From Sympetrum striolatum (Eukaryota; Arthropoda; Insecta; Odonata; Libellulidae): DNA of 64,000 nt. The DNA is taken from positions 92,794,254 to 92,858,253 of the forward strand of contig OX388343.1 of NCBI GenBank assembly GCA_947579665.1, given 5' to 3'. A program made the translations under genes and the position numbers. Below are positions 47,390-59,500 of the stretch, in pieces; position 1 is the stretch's first letter, and every line of letters begins with the position of its first letter. The notes beneath the pieces are model-generated. The model was not told the origin of the DNA and ran no database searches. It saw only the letters and a program-made list of their open reading frames with translations.

Positions 47390-47610
47390 GTAGTTCTTCT
47401 TTGCCCGGCCGCCGAGCCAGAGCTTATCTCTCGCAGCTGTTTAGATTAAAGCGATAAGAACACGGCCCAAAGCTCAAGAACGGCTCCTCCTCAAGTTAGC
47501 CGTTCTCCGATTCATTCGCGTCGATGCCTCCGCGGACCCCCTATACAAGTGGACGGCCAACCACGGCTCGCGAGCCTCATGCGGCTCTTTGGCCCCTTGA
47601 CTGTGGCTTT
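47390..47610. other. GC-rich island in AT-rich flank
   Basis: The composition shifts to GC- and CpG-rich (for example cccggccgccgagcc and ctcgcgagcctcatg). I could not assign a gene, exon or known repeat. It may be part of a repeat bounded by the 37-bp motif just upstream. Confidence 0.35.
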
Positions 47611-47958
47611 TCGTGATGACTGGTTTTCTTATTTATATTTTAATAATATACTTAACTACATAGTTTAAGTTAAAAACAACTGGCTTTCAAAATAAATTTT
47701 AACCGTTTTATTGTTGATATTTGGCTCTATTGACTAATAAGTTTGCCGACCACTGCCCTATAATCTTGCAACTGCTTGCTACTAAAATTTCTTTAATTGA
47801 CTTTTAATAACTGTTCACCGATTTATCATGGATGGTTGAAAAATCTTCTTTAATTATTTACGATGATAATGACGAATATTCATTTTATTTCGAGTACAGA
47901 GTAGATGTTCTGGAAGATCGATAATGAATCCATAAAAACTGAATAACAGGGTAGAGTA

Positions 47959-48800
47959 CAGTAGAACCCCGTTTTTACGAACCTCAATTTTAGGAAAAGA
48001 CACAGTTTTACAAACCATTCCGCTGGTTCCGATCTTTGTACATCTAAAATGACCTCAGTTTTACGTTAAACCTCGATTTCATGTTTTACGAAGTGAGAAG
48101 CCGGTCCCTAAGAGTGAATGAACCCCGGTTTTACGAAGTATTTGAAATGGTTATGTCGCACTGAGCTCAATACAACGGGATGATGATCGCCGTAAACAGG
48201 AGCAGCTGAACCCAGATCGTCAATGTTGGGAGGATCCTCAGTCCTCAGTACATGTATTTTAGATGGGAAAATGTGGAAAAATCGAATATAAGTGTGGTGT
48301 TTTTTGACGTGCTTACGCTGTGGTATAATTCCTGTGGATGATCATCCATGCATTCTTACGGATCGCAATGCTATCGCTGGTATCGTCATTCTATATATAT
48401 TTACTTCCGTGTTTTGTCGTCGATGCCTAATTCGATGCGTAAACATTTGGCATTATGCAAATGTAAGAGGGAGTATTTAAAAGTCAATAAATTTCGTAAA
48501 AGGTACATACCAAAACACCTTAACAACATTTTAAAATGTAATGCACGCCACCTCTGCACATATTTGCGTCACCTCCAATGATGTTCCCCCCCTAGCGAGC
48601 GTGGACACGCTGAAAAATATTGGTCTCCAAGCGAGGAAAAATTGCGCGTATTCAGTCAGAATCACTCTCTGAGCAAGGTGGCCTGTGTTATGATATCCCG
48701 AGTGCCTATCAGTAAAATAATGGATAAAACATCGCTGACCAAGAAAAAGAGGAAGTCCCTGATCTTTGTCACCAATAGGTCAATTATCAAGGAAGTATTT
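47959..48800 (+). pseudogene. pogo/Tigger-type DNA transposon remnant
   Basis: It begins after a TA with cagtagaaccccgttttta, followed by repeated ttttacgaa and acctcaattt/acctcggttt-like motifs characteristic of pogo/Tigger termini. At about 48721 a short frame reads MDKTSLTKKKRKSL followed by IIKEVF, resembling the start of a CENP-B-like pogo transposase. The rest of the transposase is missing and the opposite terminus was not found. Confidence 0.6.
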
Positions 48801-49004
48801 TTTTAGTTATTGCAATTATTGGTTAACCTAAACACAAAGTTTCATACTTCTGGCGTTTTTCTTTCAAAAGCTACGTTTAATTTGTTAAAAATTATGCATA
48901 CACTATAAAGGGCCTTCTCGCACTTGGTACATATTGTGCGGCTCCTTCACTTTCCCTGTTTTACTTCTTTTGCTGCACACACAACAGCCCTTCTTTACCT
49001 CTGG

Positions 49005-49265
49005 TGATATCTCTAGTGGCTGGCCGTTAAACTGACAGGCGTACCTGACAGTTAAACAATGATTTTTTTATGGAAAATTATCAACTTAAAAGCGCATTTA
49101 GGTAAATACGCCATACACGTGCTTACATCACAGATCTCGAGAGTTACAGATGACTTATATTTTTGAAATAAAATTTCATCTTCTTACTTTCCAAGCATTC
49201 TTTACATTTTTAAGTGGCATTTATTGAAATATGTATACATAACGTCGGGATTCTAGCATCTATTA
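49005..49265. repeat. Diverged relative of the MITE at 59096-59730
   Basis: The order and wording tggccgtt..aaac, cgccatacac, acatcac, cttccaagcattctttacat and a final tatacataac region parallel 59345-59600. The copy is diverged and its ends are not clear. Confidence 0.45.
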
Positions 49266-50847
49266 CGTTTTAAGGTTTGCAGCTGCATATCGGCTGCAAA
49301 TTCTTAATCAAATCCGCAAGTATCATTTAGTTAACTTTTGCTGTCTGGGCTCCAACTACCAAATCCTAAGTACCGCAACTTCTATTCTATAAGGCGTCAA
49401 ACTAACGATTTTTTCGTAATAAGTTATTGCGCGGATTTCAGGAAATTTACCTTACGTACTTTTCGAGATTTTGCATATCGAGAATCGGGATATTTTGGCA
49501 TATGTTTACCTGTAATGTGGAATGTAAAGTTTCCGGGGATAAATGTATTGATGGATTAGCATATTCTCCCTTCGCCAGAGCATTTAGAAGTAACCCCAGA
49601 TTAAAGACTGCGAGGAAAAACCCCGATGTTCTTTGGGTGTGTTTTGTAATGTAATTTGTGATTTTCGTGAACGGAGATGAGTAGGCATCAGAGATACTGT
49701 AGCCTATGTTCAGTTTCGCCAGCGGACGAAAACATTACACCAGAACTGCGATTGATCAAGGAAGTCCCAGCAATGTCATCGTTGAAGTTTTTCCCACAAT
49801 AACATTTTCGTCAATATTTTCTTCGTCAGTTCTTTCTTTTTCCAAGTGATAGTGAAGGAATCGTACTCCAGTATGTATCTGTTAATTATTTTCTTATCAA
49901 ACCAGTTTTTGTGATTATTGCTTTTGCCTTGTTTTCATTTGTCTTCAGCCATGGTTGATCCATAGCTCAAACGTGCAGCATTTGTTATTTCTCCTCTTAT
50001 CCCTGATCTATCTAAGGCACTTACTCTCAGGTCTTATTCTCACTAATCTAATCTTGAATGAAACTGATCCTATTGGAACCAAACTAGATGAGTCATTTTG
50101 TCTCAGAGACTTTTGAGTGTGAAATGTTGACGAGAGTGGATGCTGAGCGGTCGAGTCGCCATTGTAAGGCAATTGTTATCTTCTAGATAACAAAACTATG
50201 TACATAATTTTGTCGTACGATTGACCACGGCTCACCAACGCTAATGCTGGTTGCGACAAGAAAAATGAATAGTGGGAGAATCAAAGAGGGAAGCACTCCG
50301 GTCAGAAGAAGTTAGGAGTAGTATTGGCGATACGTAATCAATCGAAAGATCCTAATTCCCAAAACTCCCCTTTATCACATTATCAATGCAGTAAAAACCT
50401 TCGTAATTAGAATACAGCCTTATTACAATTCATCACATTGTATAGGGGTCATTTTTATACTGCGCATATAGTTTTCTGAGCTAAGTTACTTTTATAGCAT
50501 ACGCTCCGAATTCTGCATTTGCGGACCCTGTCCAACCAAAGTTGCGAAAACGTTGATTTCAGCCTTCGAATTAAATGAGAAATACATCTTTTTATTCCAG
50601 AAGAAAGAATGTAAGACTTTTAAAGGATATTATTTTAATTAGAGATGACAAAAAACAGACATATTTAAATAATTCTTTAGAAAAACAATATTCCTCAGCG
50701 ATTACTTATTTATTATTTATTTACATATTTAAAACAACAATGTCGCGTTTTCGCAACTTCGGCCAAAAATATGTTAAGATACGTCACCAAAAACACTTTC
50801 GAAGATACGACGCCATGACGACACCGTATAATAATAATAATACGATG

Positions 50848-50993
50848 AAGTTATAAAGTAAAACACCGTAAACTTCCACACTATAGGATTTTATTTCTGA
50901 CCGATTTCGGTGAAAAGGCATCAGGTGAAGCCGAAACCGGTCGGAAATAAAATCCCATAGTGTGGAAGTTTACGGTGTTTTACTTTATAACTT
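50848..50993. mobile_element. Fold-back MITE (63-bp arms, 20-bp loop)
   Basis: 50848-50910 and 50931-50993 are near-perfect reverse complements (aagttataaagtaaaacacc at the ends, ccgatttcgg/ccgaaaccgg at the inside). The loop is tgaaaaggcatcaggtgaag. The element can form a long hairpin. No coding capacity. Confidence 0.9.
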
Positions 50994-52092
50994 CAGAATG
51001 TCCTTCCACGAAGTTCGGCCGAATACGATAGAATTTAATAATACGAAGGATTCATTTACTATATACGTTCTCATAAAGTACGATCTCAGAAAACGTAGGG
51101 GATATAATGATACTCCCTTGTTATTGTTATTATCTATACGGCGAGGAAGATCAGGAAATTAGATTCTAGAACGAATCAATTCAAGAATTAATTCCATCCG
51201 CAAACGACACGCAAAAGTAACCGATAAGGGAAGGAGATTTCTTGCCACACACCGAAAGGCGGCTTTTAGGGCTCTTATGTAAACATAGACCCTTGAATCC
51301 CAATTAAGTTGTCTTAAAAAGCCCGAATTGCAGCGCATGGATCTGATTTAAATGCCCGCGTCGGATGGAAGCAGGAGGAGCTGCGCTAACTGACGGCTGC
51401 TTCTGAACTACGTCAAAAAAGCATAACACCTCGATGCATTGACGCGAGCCCTCTAGTATAGTTACTCTATGGTAATACTTACTCTGAACTTAGAAACTAA
51501 CCTAATAGAAAATTTTACTTACAAAGCTTCGGAACAATGTACCTAATTTCCGAATCCGTTCCTTAACAGAAATTGCAGCAGATACGACGATGGAATAACG
51601 GCTTACTCCGCGTCTGAAGCAAATATGACGTCGTTCAGTTAAAACCTTTTTCAGAGATAAAGAATGACGTACATGCTATTACAATGAATTGCGCGGAGTT
51701 TCTGCCTCGACTGGTTCATGATACGGAAGCTCAGCTTTAAGAGTGCTACGGATGGCCCGTATAACATTTTTTTCGGGACAATACAGAATCCGATTCTGGT
51801 CTCCCATCCACTATGCCTCTGCTTAAGAATTTTCCCTAGCTATCATTCTATTATACACTACTAACAACAATTAAAGGGACACCTAAAATTTTCGAAAAAA
51901 AAAAAACATTTTAAAATGACCGTATCTCTGAGCAGGTAAAGTCTTTTTTGGCCCCCGACCCATCAAAATGTTTGTATTGATGTCTAGTTTAAGATGCTTG
52001 CTTTTGATAGGTGTTACAACTTTTGAGGGAGCAATGGTGTTCCGTTGAAGAAAAAAAAAACTTTTTTTGAGAAGTGATTTTTTTTGTCAAGT
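50994..52092. other. Gene-free stretch
   Basis: It holds the right-hand 37-bp repeat and A/T runs near 51895 and 52050. No gene was recognised. Confidence 0.4.
51447..51483 (-). repeat. 37-bp repeat, right member of the inverted pair
   Basis: This is the reverse complement of 47289-47325 with one mismatch. The bases beyond the two members do not match, so neither side shows a clear target-site duplication. Confidence 0.85.
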
Positions 52093-52935
52093 TGTACGGA
52101 GTTGGGAGAATTTTTTAGAAAAAACCTAAATACAGGAACAGTTTGAGAATCGTTTCAGCTTTTAAATGCTTTTTTGAGATTTTTCCTACAATTTTTCAAA
52201 TTCAAGAACAAACATCGCTCTTTCTTGGAAAAATTTTGCAATTCATGCATTACAACACCGTGCCTACTGTAACTTTAGTTATTTGAGTACCAATAATTCG
52301 GAAAAATGAGTGGATAGACATTTCGGCGTGAAAATTTCCTAAAAACAGGTCCCTGGAATGACCAATTTTGGGGATCTTAAGTTCTTTAAACCCCGGTTGA
52401 AACACGTTTTTTTGTTTGAAGTTTACACAGATGGAATCGTTTTGGCAACGCTTTGAAAATTGTCTGTATAAGCTACGGTGTCGATTTCCTCAAGGGGGCT
52501 CTTCTGACGCACCCTCAAGATTTCCAGGTCATTTTCCTGCTCTTAGCCTAATCCAGGCCCAACAACTTCGGCTGGGCCCTTTTTTGGAAACTTTTTTTGT
52601 TTGGCTTTTTAATTTTTTTTTATTAATTTTATTCAAACAAAAAAGCGCGTTTGAACCGGGGTTCAAAGAACTTAAGATCCCCAAAATTCGCCATTCCAGG
52701 GACCTGTTTTTGAGAAAAAATTTGCGCTTCACTTTGTATCAATTGGATACACGAGAAGCCGGTGACGTCGGTTCGATTTTTTGTGCTGTATTCTCATTCA
52801 AATGACCATATTTCACTTGCAAAAAATTGTAGGAAAAATCTCAAAAAAGCATTTCAAAGTTGAAAAAATTCTTAACCTTTCCCTTATTTTGATTTTTTCT
52901 CAGAATTTCTCCAAACTCCGTTTCAGATTGGCTGC
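52093..52935. mobile_element. Large fold-back element (~300-bp inverted arms)
   Basis: The left arm, about 52093-52425, recurs inverted at about 52628-52935. Well-preserved blocks are aaatgcttttttgagatttt + tcctacaattttt (left about 52166-52198; right about 52814-52852) and aacaggtccctggaatg + ggggatcttaagttcttt (left about 52344-52388; right about 52666-52710). Divergence between the arms is moderate. The centre, about 52426-52627, holds a short open frame (ORF 52416-52805 runs through the right arm) with no known domain. Confidence 0.75.
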
Positions 52936-53529
52936 CACCGCATTTTATTATTGGTATTTTTTTAACATGCCTGCAGTAAATAATAAAACCTATTCAACTA
53001 ATTACCTTCAATTAAAAAGATAATATTTGATGAACAGACAGAGAAAAAGACCGCCTCTAATCAGATTTGTATAAACCCTTAAAGTATACAGGAAAATAGG
53101 CATACTTAACAAAATATAGTTTATTATTGTAACAAATGCATAAAGTTGAAGGAAACTTCAATAAATTACAAAACAATGAACTTCAGTGTACTTACATATT
53201 CTTCCCCGAATTATAATGACCAAATGTTTACATGTGGTAACACTGTTGTAACATCCACGTGTGGTAACAATGTCAAAAAATTCACATTATTATTCAAATT
53301 GTGTCACCTTTCTAAGTAAAAATTCAATGCTCAAATCCAATGCAATGCATTCTTTGGATTTTAATTTTCATAAAGGAACTTAAAAGTTTTGTTTTTCTAC
53401 CAAATTTTTCTTCTTCTAAAGACACACACACATTTCAGAGATTTTTTTATTTATTTTTTATATAAAGCATTCCAAAAAACAAATTGAAAAAACCATTACA
53501 GCAAATGAAAATAATTTTGGAAAAGTTTT
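52936..53529. other. Flank downstream of BRF2-like gene
   Basis: AT-rich DNA. A 15-bp motif (catgtggtaacactg / cacgtgtggtaacaatg) is roughly repeated at about 53231 and 53255. No gene was recognised. Confidence 0.4.
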
Positions 53530-56500
53530 TTTATTTATAAAGAATTTTGAGGTTAATCACAAGATCAATATGCTCAGTGGAATGGAAACTGTAACAATCA
53601 TTCACGACAAAGTCATATTTTCGCTTCTATTAACATTAATATGGTCTAAGTTTCCACTTACTGTTATGCTTTAAGGAAATAATAAAAGTGGGTTTATTCT
53701 GGGCTTTTTTATTCTTCTTTTGCCTATTTTAGGATGAGATAAAAGGAGAAGCTTACTATAACCATCTGACTCAATTCCTAGCCCTTCTTTTGATTCAGCT
53801 TTCCTTTTGTTATTTGGAGATTTACTCCTTCCTTCTGAAGGTTTTTGAGAAGCTAAATTCAAATCCATTACTCGCGTAAAAATTGTATTTGAAGATTTAT
53901 AATCTTTTTCAGCAGGATTTCCTTTCTCCTCGCACGTATGGCCTTGTTTTGATTTGCCGCAAAAAGCAGCTAAACTATTACTTTCAGGCAATTTAATAGT
54001 TTCTATCACAGAAATTTCTGAGTCCTGTAATGAATCCTCTGGCTTAGCTATACTTTCCTCCTCCTTTTTCTTAAATATTAAAATATCTTCCTTTGAATCT
54101 CTCCCAGTCATCTCTTTTTCAGCCAATTCTTTAGCAGTCATATCAATTATTTGAGATTTATACTTCAGAAAATCATTCAAATGAATTATTACATCACATG
54201 ACTCGCGGATTGAAAGCCAAGGTATCTGCTTTGATAACTTACACAACACCTTTTGAAGCAAGGCTATCTTGCTTGTCAAATGTCCTTGACTATGGAGGAA
54301 GATTCCTATTTCAGATAGGAATAAACTTACTGTCAGACATTTGACTGGTCTCGTAGGTAACTTATCAACTTCTGTATTCAGTTCACTCCATTTGGTAATG
54401 TTTAAATGCTTCCAAACTATGAATCCTGCAGCTAGAGCAATAAGATGTGGACTATATCCTGTGGTGACCATACATTCTTTCAGGAGGCAAAGTAATTGGT
54501 CCTGCAAATAAAAGAATGTATGAGTTTCTAAATTAAAAAAAGGGACAGAACTATAAAAGCCAAAAGTTTTTATTTGATTCAATTCTGAGCTAGATATAGA
54601 TAATTCTACAAGAGAAACAGAAAGATAGGATACGATGAATACAAAAAAACATTAAAATTATCATGTGACATGGTAGTTGATTAGAATACCTTCCCAAAAA
54701 GTGGGATACCTGGGTTCGAGTGCCAGTCATATTGCTATTTTTCACTTCTTATGTAACCTCTAGTCTAAGGTAGTTAAGTAAATCTTCATTTCAATCATCT
54801 TTGATGTTTCCTTTGAAGGGATTCTTCTAAATATCACTTAGTGGGTCAGTTTCCACAACAAGGAGATACAGTGGCTGTCCATGTCTTTGAGTGGAGCACC
54901 ATTAGCTGTTCATAAAGCACCCATTTAACCCATTGGGTGCTGATTACCTCTTAAGAGGCCATAAACTGTGTTAAGCTTCTTGCAGCTGCAGTGAAGAGCA
55001 AGCCTAGGTTGGGGGAAGCTCTTTTTTGCAGTTCCTAGATGTCCTGCCTTTGGTGAGGAACCATATGTTTCTAGTTCCAGCATTTATATTTTCTGTATAT
55101 TTTTTATATTTTGGTAAGAAAACTTTTTTACTGTTCATTGAATATGTGATATTTAAAGTGTATATGATATTTAATTTAAATTAATCACATATGTATTAGG
55201 AATGTTATAAGAATTTAAATTTCAGTTGATTTTCTTTGAATTGTTTTATTCATTTAGAAGTTTTTAAACAATATTCCAAAATGTTTTGTCAATGTAAATA
55301 ACACGCTTTCTTTTACGATTAGGCTCGTTCGTCTGGCATTATTTGATAAGAAAATTTTGTCAAATAATACAAAGTAGAATCATCCATTTCTGGATTTGGT
55401 GTTGTATTGTAGAATATTTTTGCAACCTTTTTGTCAACTTTTTGTGCTTTTGTCAACAACATTTGGTAGTTCTTTCTCATCTGTGTTTATACTTGATTTC
55501 ATGTAGTTTTACATGTATTTAATACATATTCTTATAACTTTATACATAATGTATTTCGTTTTAAATTTTATAAACAATATAAATTTTTTATTGTCACAAA
55601 TAATAGTTTATTCTTTATGACCATGCATTATGAAGAATACAACACAGAAACGAACATTTTTTGATTGTTTTGTTTCAAAGAAGAATTTTTTGCAATCTTT
55701 TTGTTGACAACAAATTTCTTGAAGGTAGTTTCATCTCATTAGTTATTCATTTATTTTTATACCTTATTTCATGTTGTTTTATATGTAGTTCATATATATT
55801 CTTATAACATTTTTATATAACTTAATTAATTTTGAAGTTTATAAAAAATATCAGTAAATATTTTATTTCATCATGAATAACACTAATTTCTTCCTGACCT
55901 GGGGGTCGATTTTGTAATTAGTCGACAAGAGTTTTCGGTCGAGAAATCGGCCATCTTGAGAAATTAGTCTACCGAAATCTAGTTTTGCGATTTTGTAAAC
56001 GTTGCTGTCACTATCGAGTGAGAACTTACGTGATAACTTCCGCCATATTTGTCGATTTCCATTTAGTAGGCGAGAACTGGGCATGACAAGTGAGAAGTGG
56101 ACGTTGAATTAATTAAAGAATCTTGATATTGTCCTAAAATACACCTTTTGAATCGAAATTACGAGAACTATGACAAAATAAACGAAAATGTTCACCGTAG
56201 TGAGAAGTGTACGTAGACGTGTGAAAGTTTCGTATCTTCCTATTCCAATCATTCCAATACATTGTTTTTTCTCGATTTTGCAGCTTTGATACAGAGTTAT
56301 AAAGGTTTGATCGAGTAAGTCGAACATTTTGGAACAAAAAATGTAGTTTGAGCAGTGTGCAACACGAAGCAATTCTGTTATTTTCGCGTTTCTAAACATT
56401 CTATAGGTAAATAAGCAGTGCCTGTTTCAATGGTCTGTGTATTTGCTGTGAATTTTGCTGTCAGAACATGCAGTTGCCCCCACAACTTGTTCGGAAACTA

Positions 56501-59500
56501 GAATCTATGGATCTTCCTCAATTTTATTATTTCATTCATTATCTGAACTCTATGAATCAAAACGAACGTCGGTATTAAGCCACGGTGTTTTAATCAACAT
56601 TTCATTGTGCTCTCGGCTGCACCTGCAGGTCTTGCATGATATAAAAGTTCTCGTATTCGTCATTTTGACAACTTCTACCGCATTGAGCCCCTATAATAAA
56701 TTATAATAAACATTTACACAAACGGAAAATCTCTAATTACCCTGGAAAGCTATTATAATGTATTATATAGTAGCTTTATTTCATTGCGGTAAACGATTAT
56801 TAAGGAATTTCTATGCCATACTTGATATTGATCAAGTAAAAACTAAGACGGAGTAATGCATTAGAATATACATAAAATTAACATTAGAATAATCATCGAG
56901 GTTTTAATGCAGTTTGCAGGAGGTTTGATAGATATTTCGTTCTCTTGTATTGCTGTAGCAGACGACACCGGCATCCGAGTTCGTTTTTGTATCTTGCAGG
57001 TTTTGTAACTTTTACAGAATTAAATTGGAGATAATGGTCCTACGAAGTCAAGAAAATTATCAAAGGAAGGTAAATTAAGTAAAGAATCTTAATATTGTCG
57101 TAATTACACCTTTTGAATCGAAGAAATTACGAGAACTATGACAAAATACACGAAAGTTTTTGCCGTGGTAAACAACCAGTCCCCCTGAAGGTGATTGTTG
57201 AGTACGATACATTCATTCTCCCATAAGAATACACGGGGATATTTGAGAGACAGAATTTTAATGCAAACTTGATTTTATAGAAGAAAATTCAAAGCAGTTC
57301 GTTTTTGTGATTCTCACGAACTGCATCATGGAATCGAATTTGGAATTTCGCTATAATAATCTTAGTCATTAATGCAATTTTCTATGATATTTCAATTTCA
57401 CAGGACAAACAGAAAAGATACACAATTAAAGATGTCATCGTATCAAAAAAATTTTAAAAACTTCATACAACAGTCTATACATCTACAACAACTTATTCTT
57501 ATTGAGTTTAACGATACATTGAATATACTCACCCGTTTTAACTTTCGTAAATTAAACATTGGGAAATCATACGATAACTTCGACGAGTTACTGAATCAGT
57601 TGTTTTGCCTTAAATAGTTTCGTTGAGTCTCGACAAAGTCTTTCATTTTTAATGTGTCTGTTATAACAAAAGGTACTAAGTAAAACAAAATAATGTTCAT
57701 TTCATCAGATTTCGATAGCAATAACAGTAACATTATCACGTAATGCCATTCGCATATGTTCAAGTAAGGCAATAAAAACATTATATTCGCAGCATCCAAG
57801 TCTTGTAATTTGTATTGTCTGCATTTGTAATACATACAAAAGTAGAAAATAGTATAGATAATATTTAAAATAATTGGAAATAGTTTGATTTCTCAATTAC
57901 AGCATATTAAGACACTTATTCTATTAATACTTAGGATTTAATGGGCTAATGAATTGGTACCAAGGTTTTTAAATCCTCAATGAACGCCCTCTCGCCTTTC
58001 TTGTTTTCATTCGAAATTGGAATTGCGCATGCGCGAACTACGGCGATAAGTGAAATATGGCAACGTCCCTCTTTATGCTCTCGACCGAAAGCTCTCATGT
58101 CGATCGATAGTGACAATTGCACTGAAATCGCAGTTATCACATGAGAACTGTTTTCGGTCGAGATCGAAGCTTTGTAGTGACAACTCACAGCTGTCACTGT
58201 CGTGTGATAGCTCTGAATTACAAAATCGACCCCCTGGTTCTTCTACAAGAGTACGAAAAATAACTATCTTTCTTCTTTCTGCACTGTTTTGAAGAGGTGA
58301 AAGAAGAAATGCTTGCAAAAAAAAACATTTTTCAGCATTTTGTCTTGACTTAGGCTGTTTTTGTTGACCTCATCAATTTAAGGTAGTGTTTTCTAATTAG
58401 TTTTTCTTAATTTGATTTTTATTCTATATTTCACATATTTTCAATTATTTAAATGATTATAGATATGTTTTTTTAATGTTAATACATGAGTATTTAAGAT
58501 AATTGAATTATTTAACACATTCGCAACCTTGGGTACCACCGGTGGTGCATGCCTATCCTTCCCAGTGGCCATTGTGTATCACCGGTGGTACACTCTCTCT
58601 CTTCTGCCGAGGCTTCTACTTGGCTCCAGTGGCCATCAAAAAAATTAATTCTGGGTTCCCTTACAAAAATTAGCAATAATATTATAATTAAATTGTAGGG
58701 GCTATGCAACCTGTCGAACATGTAAGTAGAAACATTTTTTTCCGCTAATTCAATTAAAAATCAATAATAATTGAATAATTAGTTTCTACTTTTATTTTAG
58801 CACATTCAGCACACCATTTCTTCATAACTCTGCTCTTTTGGTTTCAGGAACAAAATGTGGGAAGGTGAAATTGGTTATACGGGGGATATTTCTTCTTACT
58901 TTTTTTAAGAAAATTATGGATACAAGTGGGAAACGGATCAAACGCTCTTGCACTACCGAACTATAAGTGTTACTTCTAGGATGGCCAGACGTAAACTAGT
59001 TGTGAAGCTAAGCAAGGCGGGGAGAAAGTTATTTCATTTGTAGACTAGACTATGTAACCAGGGTAATCCTTTTTAAAGGACAAGTACGAGTGCATTAGGG
59101 TGTCCCAAAAAAATCAGTCATTTTTTTTTAACACATACCCTCTATTTTTTTTCTATTTGGCCTAATAAACTTACCTAGTAATTATTATTGAGATTGGATT
59201 ATGGTAACCCGTGCCGACTTGATGCCAAACAATTTCGAGAAATGAAAATTTGTACCAACAAGGGGACACCAGGTTAATGGGTAACTAACAAAGGGATTCT
59301 CACGAATCCTTTAGGGCACGGTATTTGCTTAAAAATAGTGGACACGTGTCTGGCCGTTTAACTCAATGGGCTTTTGTTTATAAAAAAATTAGCAACAGAA
59401 CATCGGAGTTAGGCAACCCCGCCATACACATACATCACTATAAATCAAGTTAATAGGAATTTATTTTCTTCCATTTCTTTCTATGATAACTTATCTTTTT

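Noticed and set aside
53954..54154. 66-codon plus-strand open frame
   Set aside because: It is antisense to the last BRF2 exon.
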